Of a stretch of 14,847 nt of DNA, positions 1-7,951 are shown in pieces. The stretch lies in NCBI GenBank assembly GCA_022837365.1, contig JALHHV010000084.1, forward strand, positions 1 to 14,847, read 5' to 3'. The DNA comes from Desulfovibrio sp. (GTDB lineage: Bacteria; Desulfobacterota; Desulfovibrionia; Desulfovibrionales; Desulfovibrionaceae). Within the stretch, counting starts at the first letter, position 1. Every line of letters begins with the position of its first letter. The position numbers and the translations under genes were made by a program. A model generated the notes under the pieces. The model did not search any database. It was not told the origin of the DNA and saw nothing but the letters and a program-made list of their open reading frames with translations.

Positions 1-706
1 CAGGGTGAAGGACACGCCGCAGGTCGTCACGCGGGCGGGCAGGGCGATGCCCGCAAGCCCGTGCAGCGGCCACTGCGGGGGCATGGCCAGCGGCACCAGC
101 ACCGGGCGGGGCGGCGTCACCGCGTGGCCGAACTGGCGGGCAATGCGGTGGCCGATGTCGGTGGCCCCGACCTGCGGCCAGGCCGGGCTGCCCGTGGCCA
201 CCACCAGCGAGGCGGCGCGCAGCCGGACGGGGGAGCCGGGGTCCTGCGCCGGGGCGATGGTCGCCACGAAGGCCGTGCCGTCGTGTTCCACGCCCTCCAC
301 GCGCTGGCCCAGCAGAAAGCGGCAGCCCGCCGCGCGGCAGCGCCGCTCCAGCAGGTCGGCCACGTCGTCGGCCGAGTGCAGGCAGAACAACTGGCCGTGC
401 TCGCGTTCTTCCCAGGCGATGGAGTTTTCGGAAACCAGGCTGACCATGTCCCACGGGGTGAGCCGGGCCAGGGCGGACTTGGGGAAGTGGGGATTGCCGC
501 CCACGTAGTGCTTCGCGTGCATCTCCAGCGCCACCGGCGATGCGCACCTTGCGCCCGGTGGCGCGGGCGTGGTCCACCAGCGTCACGCGGCGGCCGCGCC
601 CGGCGGCGGTCATGGCGCAGAACAGGCCGGAGGCCCCGGCCCCCAGAATGATCACGTCGGTGGCGATCACGTCGGTGTCGATGACGTCGGTATCGGTGCG
701 GGTCAC
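1..706 (-). CDS. BaiN/HI0933-family NAD(P)/FAD-dependent oxidoreductase, 5' part, frameshifted
   Basis: This is the N-terminal part of a flavoprotein; the gene leaves the window at base 1. The first frame reads DVIILGAGASGLFCAMTAAG, a Rossmann FAD-binding GxGxxG motif, followed by LVDHARATGRKVRIAGG. The second frame, from about 528 down to 1, reads LEMHAKHYVGGNPHFPKSAL, then WEEREHGQLFCLHSADDVAD, then VVATGSPAWPQVGATDIGH, all typical of this family. At the junction (about 529-532) the family motif GGGRCNxTN is missing and the frame changes, which fits loss of about 20 bases. The start is uncertain: GTG at 706 is in frame, but no good ribosome site precedes it, and a 15-base imperfect tandem repeat (TDVI-DTDVI-ATDVII) fills the first codons. 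The substrate is unknown; the family includes bile-acid and other ene or dehydrogenation enzymes. Family assignment is firm, intactness is doubtful. Confidence 0.85.
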   Translation of the reverse strand, partial: MTRTDTDVIDTDVIATDVIILGAGASGLFCAMTAAGRGRRVTLVDHARATGRKVRIAGGAGDAREALRGRQSPLPQVRPGPAHPVGHGQPGFRKLHRLGRTRARPVVLPALGRRRGRPAGAALPRGGLPLSAGPARGGRGTRRHGLRGDHRPGAGPRLPRPAARRLAGGGHGQPGLAAGRGHRHRPPHCPPVRPRGDAAPPGAGAAGHAPAVAAARACGHRPARPRDDLRRVLHP

Positions 707-1083
707 GTGGTGCGGTGCGCCGGGATGCTCCCGGCGTTGCCGGAAGGTTGGGTTGAGGGGCGGGATGCGCCCGTGGCGGCACTCCTACCCGAGGCCGTTG
801 AGGGGCGGGATGCGCCCGTGGCGGCACTCCTACCCGAGGCCGCGCCGCTTGTCACCCCGCAAGCCGGGGCGACGGGAGAGACGGGGCCGTTCCGCGCGCC
901 CGTTCCGTGCGCCCGTGGTGCGCAACCGCCCATCGACAGCCGCCGCCGGGTGCCGTATGTTCGCCACCGCCGCGCCCCCCGTTGACCACGGCCATTTCGG
1001 GACCGCCCGAGACCTTCCCGGAAACCGCCCCGAGAATCCCCCCCGGCAGACTTCCCCGAGAATACTCCCAAGGACCGCCTCCC
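707..1083. other. Intergenic region between divergent genes
   Basis: This 377-base stretch separates the oxidoreductase (minus) from the alpha/beta hydrolase (plus). It holds the 45 bp tandem repeat and GC-rich sequence with cytosine runs around 970-1060. I find no convincing promoter and no gene with a ribosome site. Open frames through it are a by-product of high GC content. Confidence 0.6.
752..842. repeat. Perfect tandem duplication, 2 x 45 bp
   Basis: Copy 1 is 752-796 and copy 2 is 797-841. They are identical, and the match continues one base to 842. Each copy begins GTTGAGGGGCGGGATGCGCC and ends ACTCCTACCCGAGGCC. The pair lies in the gap between the divergent oxidoreductase and hydrolase genes. 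The unit is a multiple of three, so open frames run across it, but none has a ribosome site or recognisable protein. Its function is unknown. Confidence 0.9.
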
Positions 1084-2076
1084 ATGCCCGTCTCCTTCGC
1101 CTCCAGCTATCGCGCGCCGTTCTTCCTGCGCAACGGGCACGCGCAGACCATCTTTCCCGTGCTGTTCCGCCCCCGCCCGGAGGTGGAGCAGCGCCGCGAA
1201 CGGTTGCACCTGCCCGACGACTTCATCGACCTCGACCTGACCCCCGCCGACCCCTTCGCCCCGTTCCGGGGCGTGGCGATCATCTCGCACGGGCTGGAAG
1301 GCCATTCGCGCCGCCGCTACGTGCAGGGCATGGCCCGCGCGCTGGCCGCCACCGGCTGGGACGTGGTGGCCCGCAACTTCCGGGGCTGCGGCGGCGAGAC
1401 CAACCGCCAGCCGCGCATGTACCACAGCGGCGAGACGGAAGACCTGCACGCCACCGTGCGGTTCTGCCTGGCCCGGGGCTACCGCCGCATCGCGCTGGCG
1501 GGCTTCAGCATGGGCGGCAACCAGACCCTGAAGTACCTGGGCGAGAATCCCGGCCGCGTTCCCGCCGAGGTGGTGGGGGCGGTGGCCTTTTCCGTGCCGT
1601 GCGACCTGGTGGGCGCGGCCGCCGTGCTGGACCGCCCGGCCAACCGCATCTACATGGAATACTTCCTGCGCTCGCTGCGGGTGAAGATGCGCGAAAAGGC
1701 GGCCCTGTTCCCCGGCATGTTCGACCTGGCCGGGCTGGACGCCATGCGTACCTTCGCCGAGTTCGACGAGCGGTTCACCGCGCCGCTGCACGGCTTCGCT
1801 TCGGCCATGGACTACTGGCGGCGCAGCGGCTGCCTGCCGGTGCTGCACGCCATCCGGGTGCCGACCCTGCTGGTCAACGCCTGCGACGATCCGTTCCTGT
1901 CGCAAGGGTGCTTCCCCGAGGCGGAGGCGGCCCGCAACCCGGCGCTGCACCTGGAGATGCCGCGCGACGGCGGCCACGTGGGCTTCGTGACCCTGAACGG
2001 CGACAACCGCTACTGGTCCGAGGCGCGGGCGGCGGACTTCCTGGCGGGGCTGGGCGCGGAGCGGGCCGGGCACTGA
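1084..2076 (+). CDS. YheT-family alpha/beta hydrolase
   Basis: A predicted 330-residue serine hydrolase of the YheT/COG0429 group, close to the usual length. It opens with PFFLRNGHAQTIFPVLFRP, the characteristic N-terminal NGHxQTI motif. SHGLEGHSRRRY near residue 70 is the oxyanion-hole region. GFSMGGN holds the nucleophile Ser142, NACDDPF holds the acid candidates Asp268/Asp269, and GGHVGFV holds His298, so the triad is complete. The start is ATG 1084, preceded by AAGGA at 1070-1074 with 9 bases of spacing; upstream in-frame starts lack such a site. The protein has no signal peptide and should be cytoplasmic. Family members are esterases of poorly known substrate, so no pathway is assigned. 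It converges on the small gene ending at 2098 with a gap of only 21 bases. Confidence 0.9.
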   Translation: MPVSFASSYRAPFFLRNGHAQTIFPVLFRPRPEVEQRRERLHLPDDFIDLDLTPADPFAPFRGVAIISHGLEGHSRRRYVQGMARALAATGWDVVARNFRGCGGETNRQPRMYHSGETEDLHATVRFCLARGYRRIALAGFSMGGNQTLKYLGENPGRVPAEVVGAVAFSVPCDLVGAAAVLDRPANRIYMEYFLRSLRVKMREKAALFPGMFDLAGLDAMRTFAEFDERFTAPLHGFASAMDYWRRSGCLPVLHAIRVPTLLVNACDDPFLSQGCFPEAEAARNPALHLEMPRDGGHVGFVTLNGDNRYWSEARAADFLAGLGAERAGH

Positions 2077-2097
2077 TCTGGGAGACCGGTGAATCCG

Positions 2098-2463
2098 CTA
2101 ATTGAGCCGCCTGTTGTGCTCGGGCATGACCGCCAGCAGGGTGTCCTTGTCCATCGCCTCGGAGCGGGCCAGCAGGCTCTGGCCGCGCAGGGCGGACGCC
2201 CCGATGCGCCGCATCACCGACTGGTAGGCGGGGTGGGCCTTGTCGGGCAGCGTTTCCAGAAAGTCGTGCCGGTTCAGCAGGGTCAGCAGGCTGCGCACGG
2301 CCTCGGCCATTTCGGCCATCTCGGCGCACAGGTCGGCGCGCAGGTCCATGTCCAGCGCGGGCTTGGTGCCGTCGGTGCGGGTGGCCTCGCCAAGGCGGCG
2401 GAGCATGTCGCGGTCTTCGGTGGTCAGGTTTTCGGCGGCCTGGCGCATGATGTTGTCTTTCAT
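2098..2463 (-). CDS. Conserved-looking hypothetical protein, 121 aa
   Basis: I do not recognise a family. The start is ATG 2463, strongly supported by AAGGAGG at 7 bases of spacing. The 121-residue product starts MKDNIMRQAAENLTTEDRDM and ends EHNRRLN. It is rich in Leu, Ala, Met and charged residues with few Gly or Pro, so it is probably all-helical and cytoplasmic. It has no cysteine pairs, membrane segment or signal peptide. It lies downstream of typA on the same strand but beyond typA's terminator, so it is probably transcribed separately. Read literally, the frameshifted typA frame would run on and stop at 2460, overlapping this start; I regard that as an artefact of the typA frameshift. 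Confidence 0.75.
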   Translation of the reverse strand: MKDNIMRQAAENLTTEDRDMLRRLGEATRTDGTKPALDMDLRADLCAEMAEMAEAVRSLLTLLNRHDFLETLPDKAHPAYQSVMRRIGASALRGQSLLARSEAMDKDTLLAVMPEHNRRLN

Positions 2464-2624
2464 GAGTGTGCCTCCTTGGGCTTGCAGCCGGAAAAGCAGG
2501 AAGCATGCCGTTTGCGTATCTCGTTGGCATGAAACGTGTTTGATGGCGCGCTGTCGGAAACCGGACGCGCGGGGCATGGCCATGGGGCGGGCGGCTGACG
2601 GCCCCGGCGCGCGTCGCCACCCGC

Positions 2625-2664
2625 AAACGAAAGGCGGCCGGAACCCTTTCGGATTCCGGCCGCC
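2625..2664 (-). terminator. Rho-independent terminator of typA
   Basis: A perfect 11 bp stem (2633-2643 with 2654-2664, GGCGGCCGGAA against TTCCGGCCGCC) encloses a 10-base loop. On the minus strand it is followed by TTTCGTTT (2632-2625). It starts about 60 bases beyond the expected typA stop at 2723-2725, the right place to end that transcript. Confidence 0.85.
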
Positions 2665-2722
2665 ATGCATTTCGTTGCGGCGTGCCTTTCGGCCGCCCGC
2701 CGTGCAGTTGCGTTCCCCCTGA

Positions 2723-4571
<1,849 letters not shown>

Positions 4572-4841
4572 GGGAAATTCTCCTGGCGGGATGGGCTTCG
4601 GCCACGGGCGGGGCAGGGCCTCTGGCCCGGCGCGGCTGGTGGCTTGGATGGGAAGACGCGTTCCCGCATGCGGCGGGGAGGCGGGGCGGGGCGACGGCGC
4701 GGTGACCTTGCGGCGGAGCCCGGCGAGGGGCCATGCGATGCCGGTCACGGCGTATCGCGGAGGGCTTCCATACACCTACGCGTGCCGGGTGGCAAGCGTG
4801 TGTCGATGGGAAGGTATGATCAACCGTAATGACTATCCCCC
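4572..4841. other. typA leader and intergenic region
   Basis: This 270-base gap separates the phosphorylase stop from the typA start on the same strand. It contains one candidate promoter (4767-4795) and otherwise very GC-rich sequence. I see no T-tailed terminator for the phosphorylase, so read-through into typA is possible. Confidence 0.5.
4767..4795 (-). promoter_or_regulatory. Candidate sigma-70-type promoter for typA
   Basis: On the minus strand, TTGCCA (4795-4790) and TATGGA (4772-4767) are separated by exactly 17 bases. The -35 box matches the consensus at 5 of 6 positions, the -10 box at only 3 of 6. It would give a leader of nearly 200 bases before typA. This is based on pattern alone. 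Confidence 0.3.
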
Positions 4842-5665
4842 CTACACCCTCTCCACCACCGCCGCCACCAGCCGGGTCAGCCTGTCCCCGGCCTCGCCCG
4901 CCACGCGGATGACCTCTTCCAGCGGGGCCTCGCGCATGCAGTCGGGCAGGTTCTTGTTGGTCAGGCACGAAATGCCCAGCACCCGCAGCCCCATGTGCCG
5001 CGCGGCAATCACCTCCAGCACCGTGGACATGCCCACGGCGTCGGCGCCCAGTTGCCGGTACATGCGGGTTTCCGCGGGGGTTTCCATCTGCGGGCCGGGC
5101 ACGCCCGCGTACGCCGCACGCCGAGGCGCGCCGCCTCTTCGAGGGCGATGCGGCCCAGCGCCGCGTCGTAGGGGGCGCTCATGTCGGGAAAGCGCGGTCC
5201 CCAGGCGTCGTGGTTGGGACCGGTCAGGGGGCTGCGGCCGGTGAAGTTGACGTGGTCGGTGATCAGCATCAGGTCGCCCGCGTCCCAGCGCGGGTTCAGC
5301 GCGCCCGCCGCGTTGGTGATGACCAGGGTTTCGATGCCCAGCGCGGCCATGATCCGCACGCCCATGCACACGTCTTCGGGCGGGTAGCCCTCGTACAGAT
5401 GGCAGCGCCCCTGCTGGAGCACCACCTCTACCCCGCCGATGCGCCCGAACAGGAATTGTCCCTGGTGCGAGGCCACCGTGGACTGCGGAAAGCCCGGTAT
5501 CCGCGCGTAGGGCAGGGCAACGGGCGCGTTCAGGGCGTCGGCCAGGCCGCCAAGGCCGGTGCCGCACACCACGCCCACGCGGGGGCGGGGCGCGTGCCCG
5601 GTCTGGCCGGAAATGGCGGAGACGATAACGGATACGGAATTCTGGACATTTTCCGGGTTTTGCAT
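4842..5665 (-). CDS. punA: Purine-nucleoside phosphorylase (trimeric PNP-I type), frameshifted
   Basis: Cleaves purine nucleosides with phosphate to the base and (deoxy)ribose-1-phosphate, for purine salvage in the cytoplasm. The first frame (5665 to about 5114) shows the phosphate loop VVCGTGLGG (residues 32-40), QGRCHLYEGYP (85-95), ITNAAGALN (116-124) and GPRFPDMSAPYD (156-167). The second frame (about 5111 to 4842) shows YAGVPGPQMETPAE, LGADAVGMSTVLEVIAARH and GISCLTNKN, which hold the purine-site Glu and Asn. Between RLGV and YAGV, five or six family residues are missing and the frame shifts, consistent with loss of about 13 bases. The start ATG 5665 has only a weak GGTGAT site. Repaired length would be about 277 residues, normal for PNP-I. 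MTA phosphorylase is a related alternative, but the GPQMETPAE and LTNKN segments favour PNP. Confidence 0.88.
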
Positions 5666-5712
5666 AAGATCACCGACATTATTGATTGTGCGTGAACGGT
5701 GGGGGGCCACCA

Positions 5713-5729
5713 GACCGGTCGGTCCGGTC
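5713..5729. repeat. Inverted repeat in the PNP-motA divergent region
   Basis: GACCGG, a TCGGT spacer and CCGGTC form a perfect 6 bp inverted repeat. It lies between two divergent genes and could be an operator or a leader hairpin. No regulator is identified. Confidence 0.45.
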
Positions 5730-5737
5730 CGCACTGC

Positions 5738-5769
5738 CTGCGCCCGTGAGGGGGAACTTGGGGGCGCAG
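5738..5769 (+). repeat. 8 bp stem-loop in the motA leader
   Basis: CTGCGCCC (5738-5745) pairs perfectly with GGGCGCAG (5762-5769) around a 16-base loop. It ends 33 bases before the motA start and may fold in the leader RNA. It has no T tract and is not a terminator. Confidence 0.4.
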
Positions 5770-5802
5770 CACAGCGAACAGACGGGATGTTAGGCCGAAC
5801 CT

Positions 5803-6558
5803 ATGGATATAGCAACTTTTTTCGGGGTGCTCACGGGCTTCGGCCTGGTGGTCGGGGCCATCATGATGGGTCCCGAGCCGGGGAAATTCTTTGACATAGC
5901 AAGCGTGATGATCGTGTTCGGGGGCACCGCCGCGTCCATCCTCGTCACCTTCCCGCTCGAAGAGGTGATGCAGGCCGTGCGGGGCGGTTTCAAGGCATTC
6001 GGCACCAAACGGGTGCAGGCGCAGGACGTGGTGAACACCATGGTCCGCATCGCCGAGATCAGCCGCCGCGAGGGGCTCATCGCCCTCGAGAACGTGCAGA
6101 CCGAAAACGCCCTCATCCGCAAGGCATGCCAGCTCATCGCCGACAATGCGGAATCCGGCCTGATCCGGGGCACCGTGTCCATCGAAATCGCCTCCATGAA
6201 GCGGCGGCACAACGTGTCCATCAGCGTGTTCAACCGGCTGGGCGGCTACGCGCCCGCGTTCGGCATGATCGGCACGCTCATCGGCCTGGTGCAGATGCTG
6301 GCCTCGCTCGACGATCCCTCTTCCATCGGCCCGGCCATGGCCGTGGCCATCATCACCACCTTCTACGGGGCGCTGCTCTCCAACCTGCTGTTCCTGCCCA
6401 TCGCGGGCAAGCTCAAGGCGCGCAGCATGCAGGAGGAACTGCACCTGCTGATCATCTTCGAGGGGGCCAAGTGCATCCTCGAGAACAACAACCCCAGGCT
6501 GGTGTACGAGAAGCTTTCCTCGTTCCTGCCTCCCAAGGAGCGCAAGGATGGCCGATGA
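5803..6558 (+). CDS. motA: Flagellar motor stator protein MotA
   Basis: A 251-residue inner-membrane subunit of the ion-driven stator that turns the flagellar motor, of the short PomA/MotP-like type. Four hydrophobic segments lie near residues 4-23, 32-50, 149-167 and 178-201. The cytoplasmic loop between the second and third contains ENVQTENALIRKAC (96-109), the charged region that contacts FliG in this family. The family's conserved prolines are visible at 151 (YAPAFGMIGTLIG) and 177 (IGPAMAV). The start ATG 5803 has only a weak TAGG site 8 bases upstream. It overlaps motB by 11 bases, so the two are co-translated. Whether protons or sodium drive it cannot be told from this sequence. Confidence 0.95.
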   Translation: MDIATFFGVLTGFGLVVGAIMMGPEPGKFFDIASVMIVFGGTAASILVTFPLEEVMQAVRGGFKAFGTKRVQAQDVVNTMVRIAEISRREGLIALENVQTENALIRKACQLIADNAESGLIRGTVSIEIASMKRRHNVSISVFNRLGGYAPAFGMIGTLIGLVQMLASLDDPSSIGPAMAVAIITTFYGALLSNLLFLPIAGKLKARSMQEELHLLIIFEGAKCILENNNPRLVYEKLSSFLPPKERKDGR

Positions 6559-7282
6559 CGACGAACTCGGCATGGAAATGGAAGAGGACGAGCCGCCCAT
6601 GGGGTGGCTGGCGACCCTTGCCGACATCTCCATGCTGCTGCTGTGTTTCTTCATCCTGCTCTTTGCCCTGTCCACCATCGACAAGGCCAGGGTGACCGAG
6701 ACCTTCGACGCCGTGCGCACCGTGTTCGGCGGCAAGGACACGGAACTGACCACCTCGGCGGTGCGTAGCGAGGATTCGGGCGCGCTGCTGGAAACCGTGC
6801 GCCTGCAACGCCAGATCGTCGAAGCCCAGCGCAACACCTATTCGGAAATGCGCACCTACCTGACCAGGAACGGCATGGAGGGCGTCATCGGCGCGGTGTT
6901 CGACGAGGGGGTCATAACCCTGCGCATTCCCGCCGAAGTCATGTTCGCCCCCGGCGAGACGGAGTTGAACCCCCAGGCCGAACGCTACCTGAAACCGCTG
7001 GCGGACCTGTTCGTGCGCAAGAAGGAACAGTCCATAAACATCCGGGGGTTTACGGACGACTCGCAACCCAGCCCAACGTCAAGATTCCGGGATAACTGGG
7101 AACTTTCTTCGTTGCGCGCGGTGAGCGTATTACGCTATTTCCTGAAAGCGGGCATCGACTCCAAGCGGTTGACAGCCACCGGGCTTGGTGAGTTAGACCC
7201 CCTGTTCCCGAACACCACGGAAGAGAACCGGGCGCGCAACCGGCGCGTGGAATTCATGCTGGAACGCAGGGTGACCAAATGA
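6548..7282 (+). CDS. motB: Flagellar motor stator protein MotB
   Basis: A 244-residue partner of MotA that anchors the stator to peptidoglycan. A short acidic cytoplasmic tail leads into one membrane helix, WLATLADISMLLLCFFILLF (residues 20-39), where Asp26 is the ion-carrying aspartate. The OmpA-type domain follows: VMFAPGETELNPQAERYL (131-148), GFTDDSQP (167-174), NWELSSLRA (183-191) and NRARNRRVE (227-235). The usual GHTD histidine is Phe168 here, a minor change. The start ATG 6548 sits inside the end of motA and has AAGGAG at 6535-6540 with 7 bases of spacing. Confidence 0.95.
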   Translation: MADDDELGMEMEEDEPPMGWLATLADISMLLLCFFILLFALSTIDKARVTETFDAVRTVFGGKDTELTTSAVRSEDSGALLETVRLQRQIVEAQRNTYSEMRTYLTRNGMEGVIGAVFDEGVITLRIPAEVMFAPGETELNPQAERYLKPLADLFVRKKEQSINIRGFTDDSQPSPTSRFRDNWELSSLRAVSVLRYFLKAGIDSKRLTATGLGELDPLFPNTTEENRARNRRVEFMLERRVTK

Positions 7283-7330
7283 CGCGGGGGACCTGCTCCA
7301 CGACCCTGTACACAACCGGGGGGGCCGGGG

Positions 7331-7843
7331 ATGGCGATGACACACGACGAATTTGAGGATTTCGATTTCACGCTGCCCTCGGACCACGAGGGCGAACGCC
7401 GGGCCTACCGCACGTCGGTGCCCGGCCTTGAAGCCAGCGTGACGGGGAAGGACGGCACGTTCCCCGTGGAAAACGTGAGCGCGGTGGGCATTGCCTTGCA
7501 CGCCCCCGGCCACGCCTTCTCGGAAGGGGAGAACCTTCGGATCGACCTGCTGATCCTGGGCAGGCCCTACATCACCTCGCTGCCCGCCAGGGTGGCGCGG
7601 CTGGGTGGGACCGGCCTTGTGGGCTGCGAATTCGCCTCGCCGGACTTCTGGCAGGAATCGCGCCTGGACAAGCTGATCCTCGAGGTCCAGAAGCGGATGA
7701 TCGCCCGGCGCAAGGCGGAATCCGAGCAACGTGATGCGCAGGCCGCCGGGCAGCGCCGCGACAGCGGGGCCGCCTCCACCGGCGCGGGCGGTTCCACCGG
7801 GTTCACGGTGGACAGCGCCGCCGGGACGGAACTGGACGCCTGA
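7331..7843 (+). CDS. PilZ-domain protein, candidate c-di-GMP receptor
   Basis: A 170-residue protein starting 48 bases after motB, so likely in the same transcript. The PilZ signature is RRAYR (Arg23 and Arg27 as RxxxR) followed by NVSAVG (residues 48-53), where Asn48 stands in for the usual Asp of DxSxxG. The domain spans about residues 20-120. The C-terminal 50 residues are Ala, Gly, Ser and Gln-rich and probably disordered. PilZ proteins beside stator genes often bind c-di-GMP and brake the motor, as YcgR does, and that role is inferred here from position. The start is ATG 7331 behind a G-rich stretch; ATG 7337 is also possible. Confidence 0.8.
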   Translation: MAMTHDEFEDFDFTLPSDHEGERRAYRTSVPGLEASVTGKDGTFPVENVSAVGIALHAPGHAFSEGENLRIDLLILGRPYITSLPARVARLGGTGLVGCEFASPDFWQESRLDKLILEVQKRMIARRKAESEQRDAQAAGQRRDSGAASTGAGGSTGFTVDSAAGTELDA

Positions 7844-7881
7844 CGGCCGTGCGCGGGCATGAGGGTGCCCGTGCAGCGGTG

Positions 7882-7901
7882 CGCGACGTTTTGGCGTCGC
7901 G
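7882..7901. repeat. Inverted repeat after the PilZ gene
   Basis: CGCGACG and CGTCGCG form a perfect 7 bp stem around TTTTGG. An imperfect hairpin (GCGCGGGCA with TGCCCGTGC) lies just upstream. Neither has a T tract, so termination after the mot cluster is possible but unproven. Confidence 0.35.
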
Positions 7902-7951
7902 GTGGCGTCGTGCGGCCCATGAAAATGTAACAACCATATCGAGGGACATTG

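Noticed and set aside
752..842. A CRISPR array or a coding repeat (VEGRDAPVAALLPEA twice).
   Set aside because: There are only two copies with no spacer between them, and no open frame across them has a ribosome site or known domain.
2460..2722. An extra C-terminal domain of TypA of about 80 residues.
   Set aside because: It appears only because of one extra A, crosses the terminator hairpin, and the normal TypA end exists one frame away.
5794..5801. GCCGAACC, similar to the sigma-28 flagellar -10 box GCCGATAA, just before motA.
   Set aside because: It lies directly before the ATG, which would leave no leader, and there is no TAAA-like -35 box at the right distance.
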